Source of the DNA: a bacterium
GTDB taxonomy: Bacteria; Bdellovibrionota_C; UBA2361; RFPC01
DNA length: 64,000 nt
Assembly (NCBI GenBank): GCA_030428205.1
Contig: JAUIBK010000004.1
Location: forward strand, 1-64,000
Reading direction: 5' to 3'
A model generated the notes under the pieces. It saw only the letters and a program-made list of their open reading frames with translations. It ran no database searches and had not been told where the DNA came from. The position numbers were made by a program, and so were the translations under genes. This document shows positions 1 through 8,894 of this stretch, in pieces. The first letter of the stretch is position 1. Each line of letters starts with the position of its first letter.

Positions 1-193
1 AGCCCTAGCTGGAGGGTATGAATAATTTCAAAGCCAAGATATTGATGCAGTTGGAGAGGAGACCAAGGCCTAGAGAGACATGTACAGGTGTTGTTTCTCA
101 TCTGACCTAGCTAGAAGAGCCCTTTCGCCCCCAGTACGTGCCGAGTATACTGTCTTAGATATATTCTCCTTTTTCCGATCCTGGGGTGCCACT

Positions 194-1069
194 ATGCCTT
201 TATCAAGACACCTTCGCCTCTCCCTTTTTTCACTTTTGGTTTGTTCCCTTTTTCTCATCGCAACAAGCGTCTCTGCTCAAGAAGAGGTTTCCGATCCTCT
301 TGAAGGTATGAATAGAGGGATTTTCTGGTTGAATGACAAGCTGGATCGTTATGTTCTTGAGCCTGTTGCCGATGGTTATGACTATGTCACACCAAATTTC
401 GTTCAAGATGGTATTTCAAACTTTTTCTCTAACCTCCGTTATCCTTCCCTTTTGCTGAGCGATCTCATTCAGTTAAAATTCGATCAAGTGGCTACTCACA
501 CCGGACGCTTTGTCTTGAACTCTACAGTGGGGCTTGGTGGTTTGATCGATGTAGCCTCAGAAGTGGGACTCGAAGAACATGATGAGGATTTCGGAACAGC
601 CTTAGGACATTACGGTGTACCAGCTGGCCCATACCTTGTACTTCCCATTCTTGGTCCCTCTAATTTTCGTGATGGTTTTGGGCGCCTTGTTGATAATCTG
701 TTGGATCCGCTCGCGTGGATCGCTTTCTCGACTGCTTCAGACTCTGATGCTGAGTGGATAACTTTTGGGGCTGCTTCTCTTAAGGTTATCAATACTCGAG
801 CAGAGCTTGACGAGGCTATTGAGGCCGCAAGAGATGCCTCGGTTGATTACTACCTCTTTACCCAATCTGCTTATTACCAATACCGTGATAGCGTCATTCA
901 TGATAAGGCGTCAACGGAAGATGATCCTTTTGCTGACGACGAAGCTTTTGATCGTGAGATGGAAGAAGAGCTTGAACAGGTATCGAGTTTACGTAATGTG
1001 CAAGGCCTCTATGCCTTAAAGCAGGACCAGCCAGTTGGCGTTGGGTGGTACCTCTCTGACACGTATTAG
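194..1069 (+). CDS. mlaA: MlaA/VacJ-family phospholipid transport protein
   Basis: MlaA is an outer-membrane component of the Mla system, which removes misplaced phospholipids from the outer leaflet of the outer membrane. The protein begins with a hydrophobic signal peptide ending in SVSA (about residue 28). The family block DPLEGMNRGIFWLNDKLDR follows at once, then conserved SNFFSNLRYP and GPYLVLPILGPSN segments. The reading frame is open further upstream, but ATG at 194 gives a proper signal peptide and was preferred; the product is 291 aa. I see no clean lipobox cysteine at the cleavage point, so it may be a soluble rather than lipidated member. No mlaBCDEF genes lie in the window. About 120 residues after the family core are acidic and specific to this protein. 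Confidence 0.93.
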   Translation: MPLSRHLRLSLFSLLVCSLFLIATSVSAQEEVSDPLEGMNRGIFWLNDKLDRYVLEPVADGYDYVTPNFVQDGISNFFSNLRYPSLLLSDLIQLKFDQVATHTGRFVLNSTVGLGGLIDVASEVGLEEHDEDFGTALGHYGVPAGPYLVLPILGPSNFRDGFGRLVDNLLDPLAWIAFSTASDSDAEWITFGAASLKVINTRAELDEAIEAARDASVDYYLFTQSAYYQYRDSVIHDKASTEDDPFADDEAFDREMEEELEQVSSLRNVQGLYALKQDQPVGVGWYLSDTY

Positions 1070-1115
1070 TGTTTTTTTATAGAGGTAATATCTTTCTTTG
1101 TGAGGAGTGGTACTT

Positions 1116-2708
1116 TTGACGGGGATGATCTCGCTTCTCTATTTTATCCTCGTTGTTGGAGGTCTCGTTCTTGTTCTCTGGCGTAGCCCCGTGCCACGCT
1201 CGTGGTTTCTTCCAGTACTTTTTATTACCCTCACATTCGTTTATGCTTCACACCGTGAAGCAGTAAGCTTTCCTGTGAGCGATGCTATTGAATACTCTGT
1301 GGGCGCTTCTCAGGTAGCGCATGAAGAAAGTTACTCGCTGAGACTTGGCTCAGATGAGTATCCCCCAAGATTCGATCCAGGTTTTTCGATTTTTCTTTCC
1401 CCAGCCTACTTGATTCTCGGGGATCATCTCGGTTTTGGGATTTATCCGGCCCTCCTTGTTGTCATCCTAGGAATCCTTGCTTCATTCGCGCTTGGGTATC
1501 TCCTTGGAGGAGTCTTTGGAGGAAGCTTTGCTGCTCTCTTTGTCCTCTCCCTGGGGTCTTTTCGGTATTTCGGATCCCAGATTCTCACGGATGTTCCTTC
1601 GGCTGCTCTAGGATTGGTGCTCGGATTACTCTACCTGCAGATGAGAGATAAAAATAAGAAGACTCCCGATCGATTCTATCTTCTTGCTGGCTTTCTTGCA
1701 GCTGTAGCCTGCTCGTTTCGACCAACAAACATCTTCTTTGCGATTCCATTCGTTTTACTTCTCACTCATCTAAAGAGGTTTTTCTCTTTTGCTCTTCCAC
1801 TCCTTTTCTTTTTCGCCCTTACTGCCATCTATCACTTCAAATCCTTTGGAAGTATTTTTCGGACAGGATATCACTATTGGGTGAGTGTTCCGTATGATTC
1901 GCTATCGCTTGTCTTTCATACGAAGTACCTCACGCAGAACCTTGAGGTTGCACTTCCTGTTTTTCAGGTACTTATGCTCCTCCTTCTCGTTGTGTTCGTC
2001 CTGCGATGTCCCGCGCAAGAAGCTTGTATGGTTGATGCTGAGCGTGCTTTTTTTCGAGGGGCTTCTTGGTATGTCTTTCTTACGGCAGCACCTATGGTGT
2101 TGTTCTATCTCTTCTATTTCTACTCTTCAGAACGTTTTTTCCTCTATCCTCTCTTCAGTATAGGTGTACTGCTTGCCGGTCGCCTCGGTGGCCGTATTCG
2201 TTTACGTGCAGGATATGAGAAGACGCTTTGGGGTATTGCCCTTCTCCTCTCCATGAGCCTCGCTGTTTTTCGATTCTCTACAACTCTGATGGACGGTGAT
2301 GAGCAATATCAACACCTCTTGTCTCTTCGAGAAAGCCTTCCAAAAGAATCTATTCTTCTTACCTCTCAAAATCCGGCGCTGGTAGAATATCTTGTAAAAT
2401 CATCGCCGGGGCAAAAAATTCTTCCGCTTTCAAGAGATGTTGAGTTTGCATCAAAGTGTGTGGCTCCATATTCACTTGCTGATGCGCTTGATGATGTAAC
2501 CGATCTCTTAGCTCATCGAACACAGAAACTGCTTGATGCTGGTTGTATTGATGTGTATCCGTGGGTTCCTCGCGACGACCTCGAACAGCTCAAGAAACTT
2601 ATTGAAGGGGGGAGTAGGGTGTTTCTGTCTTCGCGTGAAGAGTGGAGGGAAGAGGGGTTTTCATATTCTCTACTTAATGGTTCTCTTGTGGAGATCGGGG
2701 TGAAGTAA
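1116..2708 (+). CDS. Polytopic membrane protein, GT-C (GT39/ArnT-like) glycosyltransferase candidate
   Basis: A roughly 530-residue protein with about ten hydrophobic helices and a soluble C-terminal tail. The first extracytoplasmic loop carries SDAIEYSVGA, in the place where GT-C enzymes of the PMT/ArnT type have their catalytic Asp-Glu motif. Such enzymes use polyprenyl-phosphate sugars and act on the periplasmic side of the inner membrane. TTG at 1116 is 8 bases after a good TGAGGAG site, which sits on top of the possible GTG start at 1107, so TTG is favoured; ATG at 1125 is also possible. It follows mlaA by about 45 bases and may be co-transcribed. The sugar, the acceptor and even the transferase activity are inferred from topology and one motif. 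Confidence 0.6.
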   Translation: MTGMISLLYFILVVGGLVLVLWRSPVPRSWFLPVLFITLTFVYASHREAVSFPVSDAIEYSVGASQVAHEESYSLRLGSDEYPPRFDPGFSIFLSPAYLILGDHLGFGIYPALLVVILGILASFALGYLLGGVFGGSFAALFVLSLGSFRYFGSQILTDVPSAALGLVLGLLYLQMRDKNKKTPDRFYLLAGFLAAVACSFRPTNIFFAIPFVLLLTHLKRFFSFALPLLFFFALTAIYHFKSFGSIFRTGYHYWVSVPYDSLSLVFHTKYLTQNLEVALPVFQVLMLLLLVVFVLRCPAQEACMVDAERAFFRGASWYVFLTAAPMVLFYLFYFYSSERFFLYPLFSIGVLLAGRLGGRIRLRAGYEKTLWGIALLLSMSLAVFRFSTTLMDGDEQYQHLLSLRESLPKESILLTSQNPALVEYLVKSSPGQKILPLSRDVEFASKCVAPYSLADALDDVTDLLAHRTQKLLDAGCIDVYPWVPRDDLEQLKKLIEGGSRVFLSSREEWREEGFSYSLLNGSLVEIGVK

Positions 2709-2725
2709 GTCTTTGGGTTGAACAA

Positions 2726-2813
2726 CCATTTTCTTGAACTTTTTTCTCCGTGGCGAAGGTCGTTGTATAATGCCATAGATTTGTGCCACGGAGAAAAAAG
2801 TTCAAGAAAATGG
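2726..2813. repeat. Perfect 29-bp inverted repeat (palindrome family A)
   Basis: The arms at 2726-2754 and 2785-2813 are perfect reverse complements of 29 bases, separated by a 30-base loop. They contain TTGAACTTTTTTCTCCGTGGC. A diverged copy of the same palindrome lies at 42316-42403. It sits between a plus-strand and a minus-strand gene and could form a long hairpin in either transcript. There is no T-run typical of an intrinsic terminator. Confidence 0.95.
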
Positions 2814-2849
2814 CAACGAAAAGCTTAGTTCTTCCTCTGAGACTAACTC

Positions 2850-3203
2850 CTATAGTTCGGAATACTTCTTTGCCGATCCTTTGGCGGTACCGATGGGATA
2901 TTTTGAATCGTTCAGCCCCATCTTTTCTTCGAAGGCCTCTTCAAGATTTATATCGAGATCGTTTGCGAGAAGGAGTACCCAATAAAGAACATCTGCCAGT
3001 TCATGGGAAAGCTCTTTACGCTTTTCTTCCACACAAGCATCAAGTTGTGATTCGTTGACCCATTGAAAGAGCTCCCCAAGCTCGGCGGCTTCAAGCATCA
3101 GCGAGAGAGCCATGTCTTTCGGGTTGTGAAACTGCTTCCAGTCACGCGCGTCTCGGAAGCTAACAACTTGATTTGTAAGGTTTTTTAGGGTTTTTTCAGA
3201 CAT
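2850..3203 (-). CDS. MazG-like nucleotide pyrophosphohydrolase (dCTP pyrophosphatase type)
   Basis: A 117-residue all-alpha NTP pyrophosphohydrolase of the MazG/DCTPP1 group, which hydrolyses non-canonical or excess (d)NTPs to NMP and PPi. The metal-binding helices are visible as EAAELGE and HELADVLYW, the EXXE...EXXD signature. A basic C-terminal segment with SKYP completes the usual domain. ATG at 3203 was chosen over the longer start at 3224 because MSEKTLKNL is the typical N-terminus and GGGAG lies 12 bases upstream. It is a monocistronic minus-strand gene ending next to palindrome A. The exact nucleotide preference cannot be read from sequence. Confidence 0.88.
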   Translation of the reverse strand: MSEKTLKNLTNQVVSFRDARDWKQFHNPKDMALSLMLEAAELGELFQWVNESQLDACVEEKRKELSHELADVLYWVLLLANDLDINLEEAFEEKMGLNDSKYPIGTAKGSAKKYSEL

Positions 3204-3316
3204 GACTGATATGCACTCCCACAAGGAAAGGTAGCTTCTAAGTCTTTAGAGGGGCTGAGAATATTCCGATATTCTAAGGTAAGCAAAGGTTTTTTCACTA
3301 CATTTGGGGACAGCTC

Positions 3317-3763
3317 ATGGGTGAGCCGAATCTCTATGAAATATTAGGCGTACCACGTAATGCAACTTCAGCGCGCATTCGTGAAGCATACGAAGAGCTC
3401 TCTCGCTTCTATGAGGGAAGTGATGAAGTTGTCGATACAGCTACAGTCGAGATTGAGATCCCTGAAGATTTACGACCGAGCTTACACAAGCTAGCCGAAG
3501 CATACGAAACGCTCTCGCACGATGATCGAAGAGCTACGTATGATAGTTCTCTTCGAGTTGATAAAAACCGGGGACAAAAGCCCGTAAATTATGTTTTTGG
3601 TTCTGTCGGAAAAACGTCTGTTTTAGATGAGATTCTTGAGCGTGAATCTCGATTTCTTGGTCACCGCGTTCCAGTAAATGGCAAAACATTTACCTACCTT
3701 GCATTTCTCATTGCAGGAATCTTGCCTTTTATTCTGGTAGGTTTTATTGCTTCCTTACGATAA
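3317..3763 (+). CDS. J-domain-like membrane protein lacking the HPD motif
   Basis: The 148-residue protein opens with NLYEILGVPRNATSARIREAYEELS, clear helix I/II of a DnaJ J-domain. It later has AYETLSHDDRRATYD, helix III/IV. Between them the invariant HPD tripeptide needed to stimulate DnaK ATPase is absent; the loop reads SRFYEGSDEVVD and is lengthened. A single transmembrane helix (about 127-146) closes the protein, so the J-like domain would face the cytosol. It should therefore be called J-like rather than a working co-chaperone. A J-like scaffold, as in some cell-division and secretion proteins, is possible. It stands alone between divergent and convergent neighbours, followed by a palindrome at 3803. 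Confidence 0.75.
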   Translation: MGEPNLYEILGVPRNATSARIREAYEELSRFYEGSDEVVDTATVEIEIPEDLRPSLHKLAEAYETLSHDDRRATYDSSLRVDKNRGQKPVNYVFGSVGKTSVLDEILERESRFLGHRVPVNGKTFTYLAFLIAGILPFILVGFIASLR

Positions 3764-3802
3764 TTCGAACGAATCGAGTTTTAGTCGAGTCAAATGAAAA
3801 GA

Positions 3803-3870
3803 TATAACGCGAAGTACGCAAGGTACGCGAAGATTAACTCCTTCGCGTACCTCGCGTACTTCGCGTTATA
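3803..3870. repeat. Palindrome family C, copy 1
   Basis: Arms of 30 bases at 3803-3832 and 3841-3870, one mismatch, built from TATAACGCGAAGTACGC and its complement. Other copies are at 36658, 38188 and 48023. The loop is only 8 bases, so a very stable hairpin is expected in either strand. The remaining gap to 3983 shows only a small hairpin (ACCGCC/GGCGGT, near 3940). Confidence 0.95.
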
Positions 3871-3982
3871 GATTTTTCAACCACCATGTCTGTAAACTCC
3901 ATTACGAAATTGCTCATCTAAGCAGAGGGTCGCGTAAACCGCCACAGGCGGTTGGAGCGAACAGCGGACAAAGGCTGAACGC

Positions 3983-5491
3983 TTACTGTAGTCGCAGGAG
4001 GTCATGGAGAGTGCGGCACATTGCTTTAAAGCGAAGAAGCGCCGAAGAGTCTCGTCGTTTGAGGAGCTCTTGATTTGGTTCAAGATAGAGCACCCCAACA
4101 CGTTGCTGCATCCCGAGAACCATAGCAATACACGCTTCGCCTTTTGGAGTAAGGGAGTAGTTGCTTTCAACAATTGGAGTATTGCAGTGATATGCAGCAA
4201 GAACTGGATTGGTATCTCCTGTTTTGGTGTTCGGCATAGAGAGCGCGTGATATTCTTTAAATGTCTTCAGCGGAAGAGAACCAATCTTAAGCCTAGGGTG
4301 AAGCTTCATTGTTTCAGGCTCAAGCAGAAAAACACATCCGTTATCAAAGCCACTTGGTGGGACGATCTCACGTACAAGTCGAGCAATAAGCTCACGATTA
4401 ATCTTTTGACTTGATTCGAGCTCTGCGTACAGATCAGCAAGGGCTGCCTGTGTATCTCCAGGACAGTGGCGGATGTATCGATTGAGGCGATAGCTTTCGG
4501 TAGTCTGTTTTGACGCAATTTCTTTTTCAACGTCTTGTTGTACTTGAGCTTGAAAAACTTCTGGTGCGAGCGCGAGGTAATTTGAACAGTTTTCTTTGAC
4601 TTTCTCTTGAACCACCTTAACACCGTCGTGTCCAAGAATGGCTTTAATGCTTTTTTGAGCCGTATCCCAGTCTGTTTGAGCGCTTGGATAGTGCTCGGGA
4701 TGGTTAGCGCGAGCAAATGCTTCACCGATTTCACAGATTTTCCCCAGCATATTCGCTGTTCCTCGAAGGGCGTTGGCTTTTTTGGCGGAGAGGTTTGCGA
4801 CCGCCTGGTGGTCTCCTATTGCAAGTCGAATCTCTGAAGAGAGTCCCCACTGGCGTGCCATGGCAATTCCTAAAATGCTTGGAGAAAATCCGAGAATCCG
4901 TGTTAATTCGTGGTCGAGTCGCTTACCATGTTTGTGTAAGTCCATCGCCTCTTCAAATGCATCAGGGTAGTTCCAAGAAATGAGAGTGAGCCCGAGTTGG
5001 CGGAGTAGGCCGGTGGAATATCCAGTAGCGGCTGCGAGGTTTCGCCTCTCAGAGAGTACTTCGGCTGTACTGGCACCGAGCATAGATTCACTCATACGAA
5101 CGCCATGCAAGCCAGAGAGGGCGTCAAGGGTAAACGGTGAAATGTCTTCAGGTGCAATATCGAGCACGTGTGAAAGCCGCTCTAGCCCAGCCAGTCTAAG
5201 GAGTTCAGTGGGAGTTCCTGAGCGAGGAAGATCGATTCCTTCATGCGTGTGCTCTCTAAGCTGTTTGAGACAATATGTGTAAAGAGCAAAGTCGGTTCGT
5301 ATGTCAGAAACAAGAAAGTCTATATCAAGCTCATATGCACCAGTTTCTATCCCACTTTGAATCCGAGACAGGAGAGCATTATTAACGGGAAACCAGTCTT
5401 TATGGATCTTCTTGCACGCTTGCGCAAGATTGCGGTTGAGGTGCGGTGCAGCTCCAAGTGAGCTACCTGTAGGCTTTCCTTTCTGACTCAT
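3983..5491 (-). CDS. HDOD-domain signalling protein with C-terminal GAF-like domain
   Basis: A 502-residue protein. The first half (about 40-240) has the alpha-helical HDOD pattern, including LLRLAGLERLSHVLDI, LAAATGYSTGLLRQLGL and AMARQWGLSSEIRLAIGDH. The last 150 residues look like a GAF fold (GCVFLLEPETMKLHPRLKIG ... IAMVLGMQQRVGVLYLEPN). HDOD proteins are non-catalytic relatives of HD phosphohydrolases and act in signalling, motility and cyclic-dinucleotide networks. A GAF module would supply ligand sensing. The start at 5491 is the natural ATG. It is a single gene on the minus strand with no partner kinase beside it. Family assignment is from pattern only; the signal is unknown. Confidence 0.8.
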   Translation of the reverse strand: MSQKGKPTGSSLGAAPHLNRNLAQACKKIHKDWFPVNNALLSRIQSGIETGAYELDIDFLVSDIRTDFALYTYCLKQLREHTHEGIDLPRSGTPTELLRLAGLERLSHVLDIAPEDISPFTLDALSGLHGVRMSESMLGASTAEVLSERRNLAAATGYSTGLLRQLGLTLISWNYPDAFEEAMDLHKHGKRLDHELTRILGFSPSILGIAMARQWGLSSEIRLAIGDHQAVANLSAKKANALRGTANMLGKICEIGEAFARANHPEHYPSAQTDWDTAQKSIKAILGHDGVKVVQEKVKENCSNYLALAPEVFQAQVQQDVEKEIASKQTTESYRLNRYIRHCPGDTQAALADLYAELESSQKINRELIARLVREIVPPSGFDNGCVFLLEPETMKLHPRLKIGSLPLKTFKEYHALSMPNTKTGDTNPVLAAYHCNTPIVESNYSLTPKGEACIAMVLGMQQRVGVLYLEPNQELLKRRDSSALLRFKAMCRTLHDLLRLQ

Positions 5492-5636
5492 AACTACTGT
5501 AAGACACCGGCGCTTCCCGGCACTACCCCCATGTCTCTAGAGATCGGCGTTTTTTGCAGTTATGTTTAGAATTGAGAGCTCGAAAAAGAGCAATAGGCGT
5601 TGTTCGCCGTCCTTGGCTGAAACGCCTGATGAGCAG

Positions 5637-5789
5637 TTATTTTTGCTGCTGTAGTCGCTCTCCAAGCTCACAGAGCACTTTGGCTGCTTGTTTATACGAA
5701 TTATTCGTATCTTTGCTGATTGGCTTGAGGAGAGAAACTTCTCCCTGAAGACGCGAAATGATCTCTTCGATTGGTTGTTGCTTTTGCAT
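5637..5789 (-). CDS. Small 50-residue protein, unknown function
   Basis: A short minus-strand gene of 50 codons starting at ATG 5787-5789. An excellent AAGGAG site lies 7 bases upstream, the main reason for accepting it. The product (MQKQQPIEEIISRLQGEVSLL...LGERLQQQK) is hydrophilic and likely two amphipathic helices, suggesting a small coiled-coil or regulatory protein. I do not recognise a family. It lies between the HDOD gene and lgt, both also on the minus strand, with over 350 bases of repeats upstream of it. Confidence 0.6.
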   Translation of the reverse strand: MQKQQPIEEIISRLQGEVSLLKPISKDTNNSYKQAAKVLCELGERLQQQK

Positions 5790-5921
5790 GACGTAACTCC
5801 TTGTCCTTTAGCGAGTATTCACACGGCATCCTTCCGTGCAAGGAGAGAATCGGTTGGAGCAAGAGAATGCTTTCGATTCTGTCGCGCTTTTTTTTCGTAA
5901 TTTTCTCTGAGAGATTTTCGT

Positions 5922-6019
5922 ATACCCCCCGTAAATGAAAATACCTGGCTTCGAAAAGCATAGGCACTTCTTGTGTGGAAAGGCTCTGATCGGGCCTTAT
6001 CGCTTTGTGCGGGGGGTAT
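5922..6019. repeat. Structured intergenic repeat (family H, short copy)
   Basis: ATACCCCCC at 5922-5930 pairs with GGGGGGTAT at 6011-6019. The interior shares TGAAAAT-CCT, CTTCTTGTG-GAAAG and GCCTTATC-CTTT, in the same order, with 16545-16690. This identifies it as a shortened member of the long element at 16545-16935. The 5790-6176 gap otherwise holds only the tandem repeat listed next. Confidence 0.75.
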
Positions 6020-6039
6020 GTGTTGTCCCTCGACTCGGC

Positions 6040-6093
6040 TGAGACTTCGGCGTGAGACTTCGGCGTGAGCTCAGTCGAACGCTCAGTCGAACG
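6040..6093. repeat. Two adjacent 12-13-base tandem duplications
   Basis: TGAGACTTCGGCG occurs twice (6040-6052, 6053-6065). CTCAGTCGAACG occurs twice immediately afterwards (6070-6081, 6082-6093). The two units are partly complementary (GAGACTTCGG/CAGTCGAAC type), so the block can fold back. It is noncoding and upstream of nothing on the plus strand. Confidence 0.9.
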
Positions 6094-6176
6094 CTCGTCA
6101 CAGGCCGGGGGATACTCCCCGCTCGAGGAGCTCAATCAACCGAGCATTTTCAAGTGTGTGGAGTATAGTTACAGCG

Positions 6177-7226
6177 CTATGATTTTTTCGCCCAACCTCC
6201 AAGGGGTTCTTGGTTCGCCCGAGACCAGAAGGCATAGCATAAGATTCCAGCCACAAGCAGGCCAATGCTTAGCCATTGGCCTCGAGTAAGAGAAAAGAGC
6301 TGATATCCAATATGGAGATCAGGCAAGCGGAACTGCTCGTTTATGATTCGGCCTATGGCATAGAGTACGAAGAAAAGAGCAGTAATTATTCCAGGCTTTT
6401 GTGGTTTTCTCCATATGTAGATGAGGGTTAGGAAAATGAGCCCACCTTCGAGTATGGCAGCAAAGAGCTGTGAGGGATAACGGGGGTCGAGGAGGGGGGC
6501 TAATGCCATTTTCAGCTGCTCGTTACCGTTTTGGATGGAGGAGACAACGAGCTCTAGAGTTGAGTTAAGAGATTGCCAAGCGCTTGATGAGGTAGTGGCC
6601 TGGGAGACCCAAGAGAGCCAGGTGTCTTTGTGTACCCCTTTTAGCGCAACAACATCAGCAAGTTTAGATAGCCGCTCTGTTTCATAGTAAGGCCAAGAGA
6701 GAATGTCTTGAGGGAATTTTACGGCAAGTGGAAAGTCTGAAGGACAGATTCTCCCCACAAGTTCTCCATTTATAAAATTAGCTATACGCCCAAAGAAGAT
6801 TCCGAGCGTAGCAGCAAGTATAGTGAGATCGAAGAGGTGAAGGGGGGATTGCTTATGGTGTCTTGCAAAGAGAATACACGCTACAACAATTCCAATCATT
6901 CCACCGTGGCTTGCCATTCCTCCCTGGTTTACAGCAAAGACTCCCCAAAAAGGTGGAGATGCTGAAAATTCAATAAAGAGCTCTGGGCGATAAAAAAGAC
7001 AGTATCCAAGCCGTCCACCAGCGACTGTTCCGACAGCAATCCAAAAAACAAAATCTCCGACAGTAGGGCCCGGGAGCGTGGTGAGTTTTCTCTTCTCCAT
7101 CCACAAGATGATGAAGTAGCCGAGCACAAACGCTGTCAGATATGCGAGACCATACCAACGGATTCCAAAATTACCCCATAATTGGATGGCAAACGGGTCG
7201 ATATCGTGGATGTAGGGGGTTCTCAT
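6177..7226 (-). CDS. lgt: Prolipoprotein diacylglyceryl transferase
   Basis: Lgt moves a diacylglyceryl group from phosphatidylglycerol to the lipobox cysteine of prolipoproteins in the inner membrane, the first step of lipoprotein maturation. The 349-residue sequence has about seven hydrophobic segments. It carries the HGGMIGI motif (107-113) with its essential histidine, and the signature GRIANFINGELVGR (146-159). It is longer than the usual 260-300 residues because about 60 residues (roughly 175-235) are inserted after the signature, before SQLFAAILEGGLIF. ATG at 7226 gives MRTPYIHDIDPFAI, the standard N-terminus. It is a single minus-strand gene with palindrome F upstream. Confidence 0.95.
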   Translation of the reverse strand: MRTPYIHDIDPFAIQLWGNFGIRWYGLAYLTAFVLGYFIILWMEKRKLTTLPGPTVGDFVFWIAVGTVAGGRLGYCLFYRPELFIEFSASPPFWGVFAVNQGGMASHGGMIGIVVACILFARHHKQSPLHLFDLTILAATLGIFFGRIANFINGELVGRICPSDFPLAVKFPQDILSWPYYETERLSKLADVVALKGVHKDTWLSWVSQATTSSSAWQSLNSTLELVVSSIQNGNEQLKMALAPLLDPRYPSQLFAAILEGGLIFLTLIYIWRKPQKPGIITALFFVLYAIGRIINEQFRLPDLHIGYQLFSLTRGQWLSIGLLVAGILCYAFWSRANQEPLGGWAKKS

Positions 7227-7325
7227 AGAAGATAGGCCTAAGAAGTCTTTCTCTTTCTATATCGTATGGAGAGAGGGAGGAAAAGGGATCAGTCTCTCGT
7301 AGAGGCTCAGTCCAGATCCAATTTC

Positions 7326-7468
7326 TATCTTACAATATTCCCAGTCCGTATTCCTGGCCTTGGTCCTGGTTCACAGTCGTTTTCTCCTAGTCCAGGTTCT
7401 TCATGATTTAGGCTGTGGCCAAGACCAGGAATACGGACTAGGACTAGGAATATTGGAAGATGGGATAG
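7326..7468. repeat. Long imperfect inverted repeat (palindrome family F/G, copy 1)
   Basis: The outer arms (about 7326-7366 and 7414-7468) pair CAATATTCC, AGTCCGTATTCCTGG and TTGGTC with their complements, with small bulges. The right arm ends in a doubled GGACTA. A second, diverged member lies at 31012-31145. The pair fills most of the 7227-7539 gap between lgt and the acyltransferase gene. Confidence 0.88.
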
Positions 7469-7539
7469 GACAGAAAACGGAAGCGTATTTCGTCCGGAAA
7501 GTTTTTTTCACCTCTGAGGTGCAGTGGTATAATGAGATA

Positions 7540-8781
7540 CTAGCCTTTACTCAAAGCCTTCACCCACCGAAACCCCCGCTGCGCAATATCGAGTGCTCTC
7601 ACCAGTATCCGACTCAAACGACCTTGAGAGCTCATAACAACAGAACTCAACTGTCTCTGTTCAGGCCACAGCCGTTCAAACATACTGTGAGAAGGAATAG
7701 CACAAGAGTCCATACAACAGATATCTTCTCTCTTCGAAAGATAGTCTATGTTTTCAATTTCAAGCAGTACTCCAGGTGAATACTTCGCGTATGCTTCGTC
7801 AAAAGCTATTTTATATGAAAAGAGCGTGTCGCCTGCGACAAGACCACACCTCATAGCAATCGGTTGCTCGTTGAGTGTCAGGCGGATAAAGAGAAGTTGA
7901 TTGTTGCTATATGCGCTCCCAAGAATCTTAGAGAAGTACTGCTTCTCACTAAGGTGAAGAGCGATGGCGGTTCCTTCGCGTCCTTTCCATCCGCTTTGCT
8001 CAAGCGTAAGGAACTGATCTATCCAGCTTTGAAGTTCCTCTTTGTGGGTGAGTATTTCGCACTTCAGCTTGCCCTGTCCAGCAAGTTGGCGTTCTTTGCG
8101 AAGAAGATCTTTTCTCTTCTTTCTTGTGAGCGATGAAAGGAAATCACCTTTAGGAAGACACTTCGTTACAAGAGAACGAGAGTATGACTCAGAAATAAAA
8201 GATGCTCTTGGCCGTTGTTTCAGTAGTGACAAGAGGGTTTGATGAAGCTCTCCTTCACCAATCATGTGAGAGAGTTCAACAAAAGAAAATGAATGCTTCT
8301 CATCGAGGTAACGCAGAAAGAGTGAAAAAGCTTCTTTCTCTCGTCCTTTTCGTATCAAGGGGGTGAGGTACCCACAGTGGCTAAATGCTAGTGTTGCTAG
8401 GTGGCTAAAGGGAAGAACGCGGAACTTTGATTTTTGTATAAGCGGAAAAAATCCAATCAAAGATCGCTCATTTGACGAGCGGTTTTTTTCTTCAATAACA
8501 ACAAATGATGTATTTTCTTCAGAGAGAAAATGTTTGAGCGCTGGCAGGAGTAACCACGGTTCAAAATAGACATTACTCTCAGATGCGTTTGTAGCAAGTT
8601 GTTGTAGGGCATCTTGAAGAGGAGCAAGTTCGCTGCGAGAGGTGAGCTCCGTATACGAAAGGGAGTGTGGCGGACGTAGCCAGCGGGGACGCTTATGAGC
8701 CCCAGTGCGATTTGTCGCGATTTTAAGGATGTCTTTTCTACTCAAAGTTCGAGTAGGAATATCAAGAGATGAAAGCAGCAT
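7540..8781 (-). CDS. CelD/FemAB-type GNAT acyltransferase
   Basis: A 413-residue protein of the CelD/BcsL and FemAB-like group, tandem GNAT folds that acylate envelope polysaccharides or transfer aminoacyl groups. The N-terminal half holds the FEPWLLLPALKHF and LIGFFPLI strands. The second GNAT half includes SLTRKKRKDLLRKERQL, LTLEQSGWKGREGTAI, the family's best marker, and the AMRCGLVAGDTLFSYKIAFDEAYAKYSPG acyl-acceptor segment. ATG at 8779-8781 is the only sensible start. It diverges from the SGNH gene at 8895, and the pairing of an acyltransferase with an SGNH protein suggests a shared role in modifying a surface glycan. The acceptor is unknown. Confidence 0.8.
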   Translation of the reverse strand: MLLSSLDIPTRTLSRKDILKIATNRTGAHKRPRWLRPPHSLSYTELTSRSELAPLQDALQQLATNASESNVYFEPWLLLPALKHFLSEENTSFVVIEEKNRSSNERSLIGFFPLIQKSKFRVLPFSHLATLAFSHCGYLTPLIRKGREKEAFSLFLRYLDEKHSFSFVELSHMIGEGELHQTLLSLLKQRPRASFISESYSRSLVTKCLPKGDFLSSLTRKKRKDLLRKERQLAGQGKLKCEILTHKEELQSWIDQFLTLEQSGWKGREGTAIALHLSEKQYFSKILGSAYSNNQLLFIRLTLNEQPIAMRCGLVAGDTLFSYKIAFDEAYAKYSPGVLLEIENIDYLSKREDICCMDSCAIPSHSMFERLWPEQRQLSSVVMSSQGRLSRILVRALDIAQRGFRWVKALSKG

Positions 8782-8894
8782 AGAGGGCGATTTTCCTTGG
8801 GCTGTTACGTCAATAGGTATGATGATAGTGCCTCTAAGATACTAAGCAAATTTTTCTTCTATCTAGGTTTCAGGCTATCTTAACCCCTTCATTT

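Noticed and set aside
1..25. Possible C-terminus of a plus-strand gene (frame 2, ending TAA at 23-25)
   Set aside because: Only seven codons are visible, too few to support a feature.
5701..6135. 144-residue minus-strand reading frame
   Set aside because: It crosses the repeat elements at 5922-6093 and overlaps the better-supported 50-residue gene.
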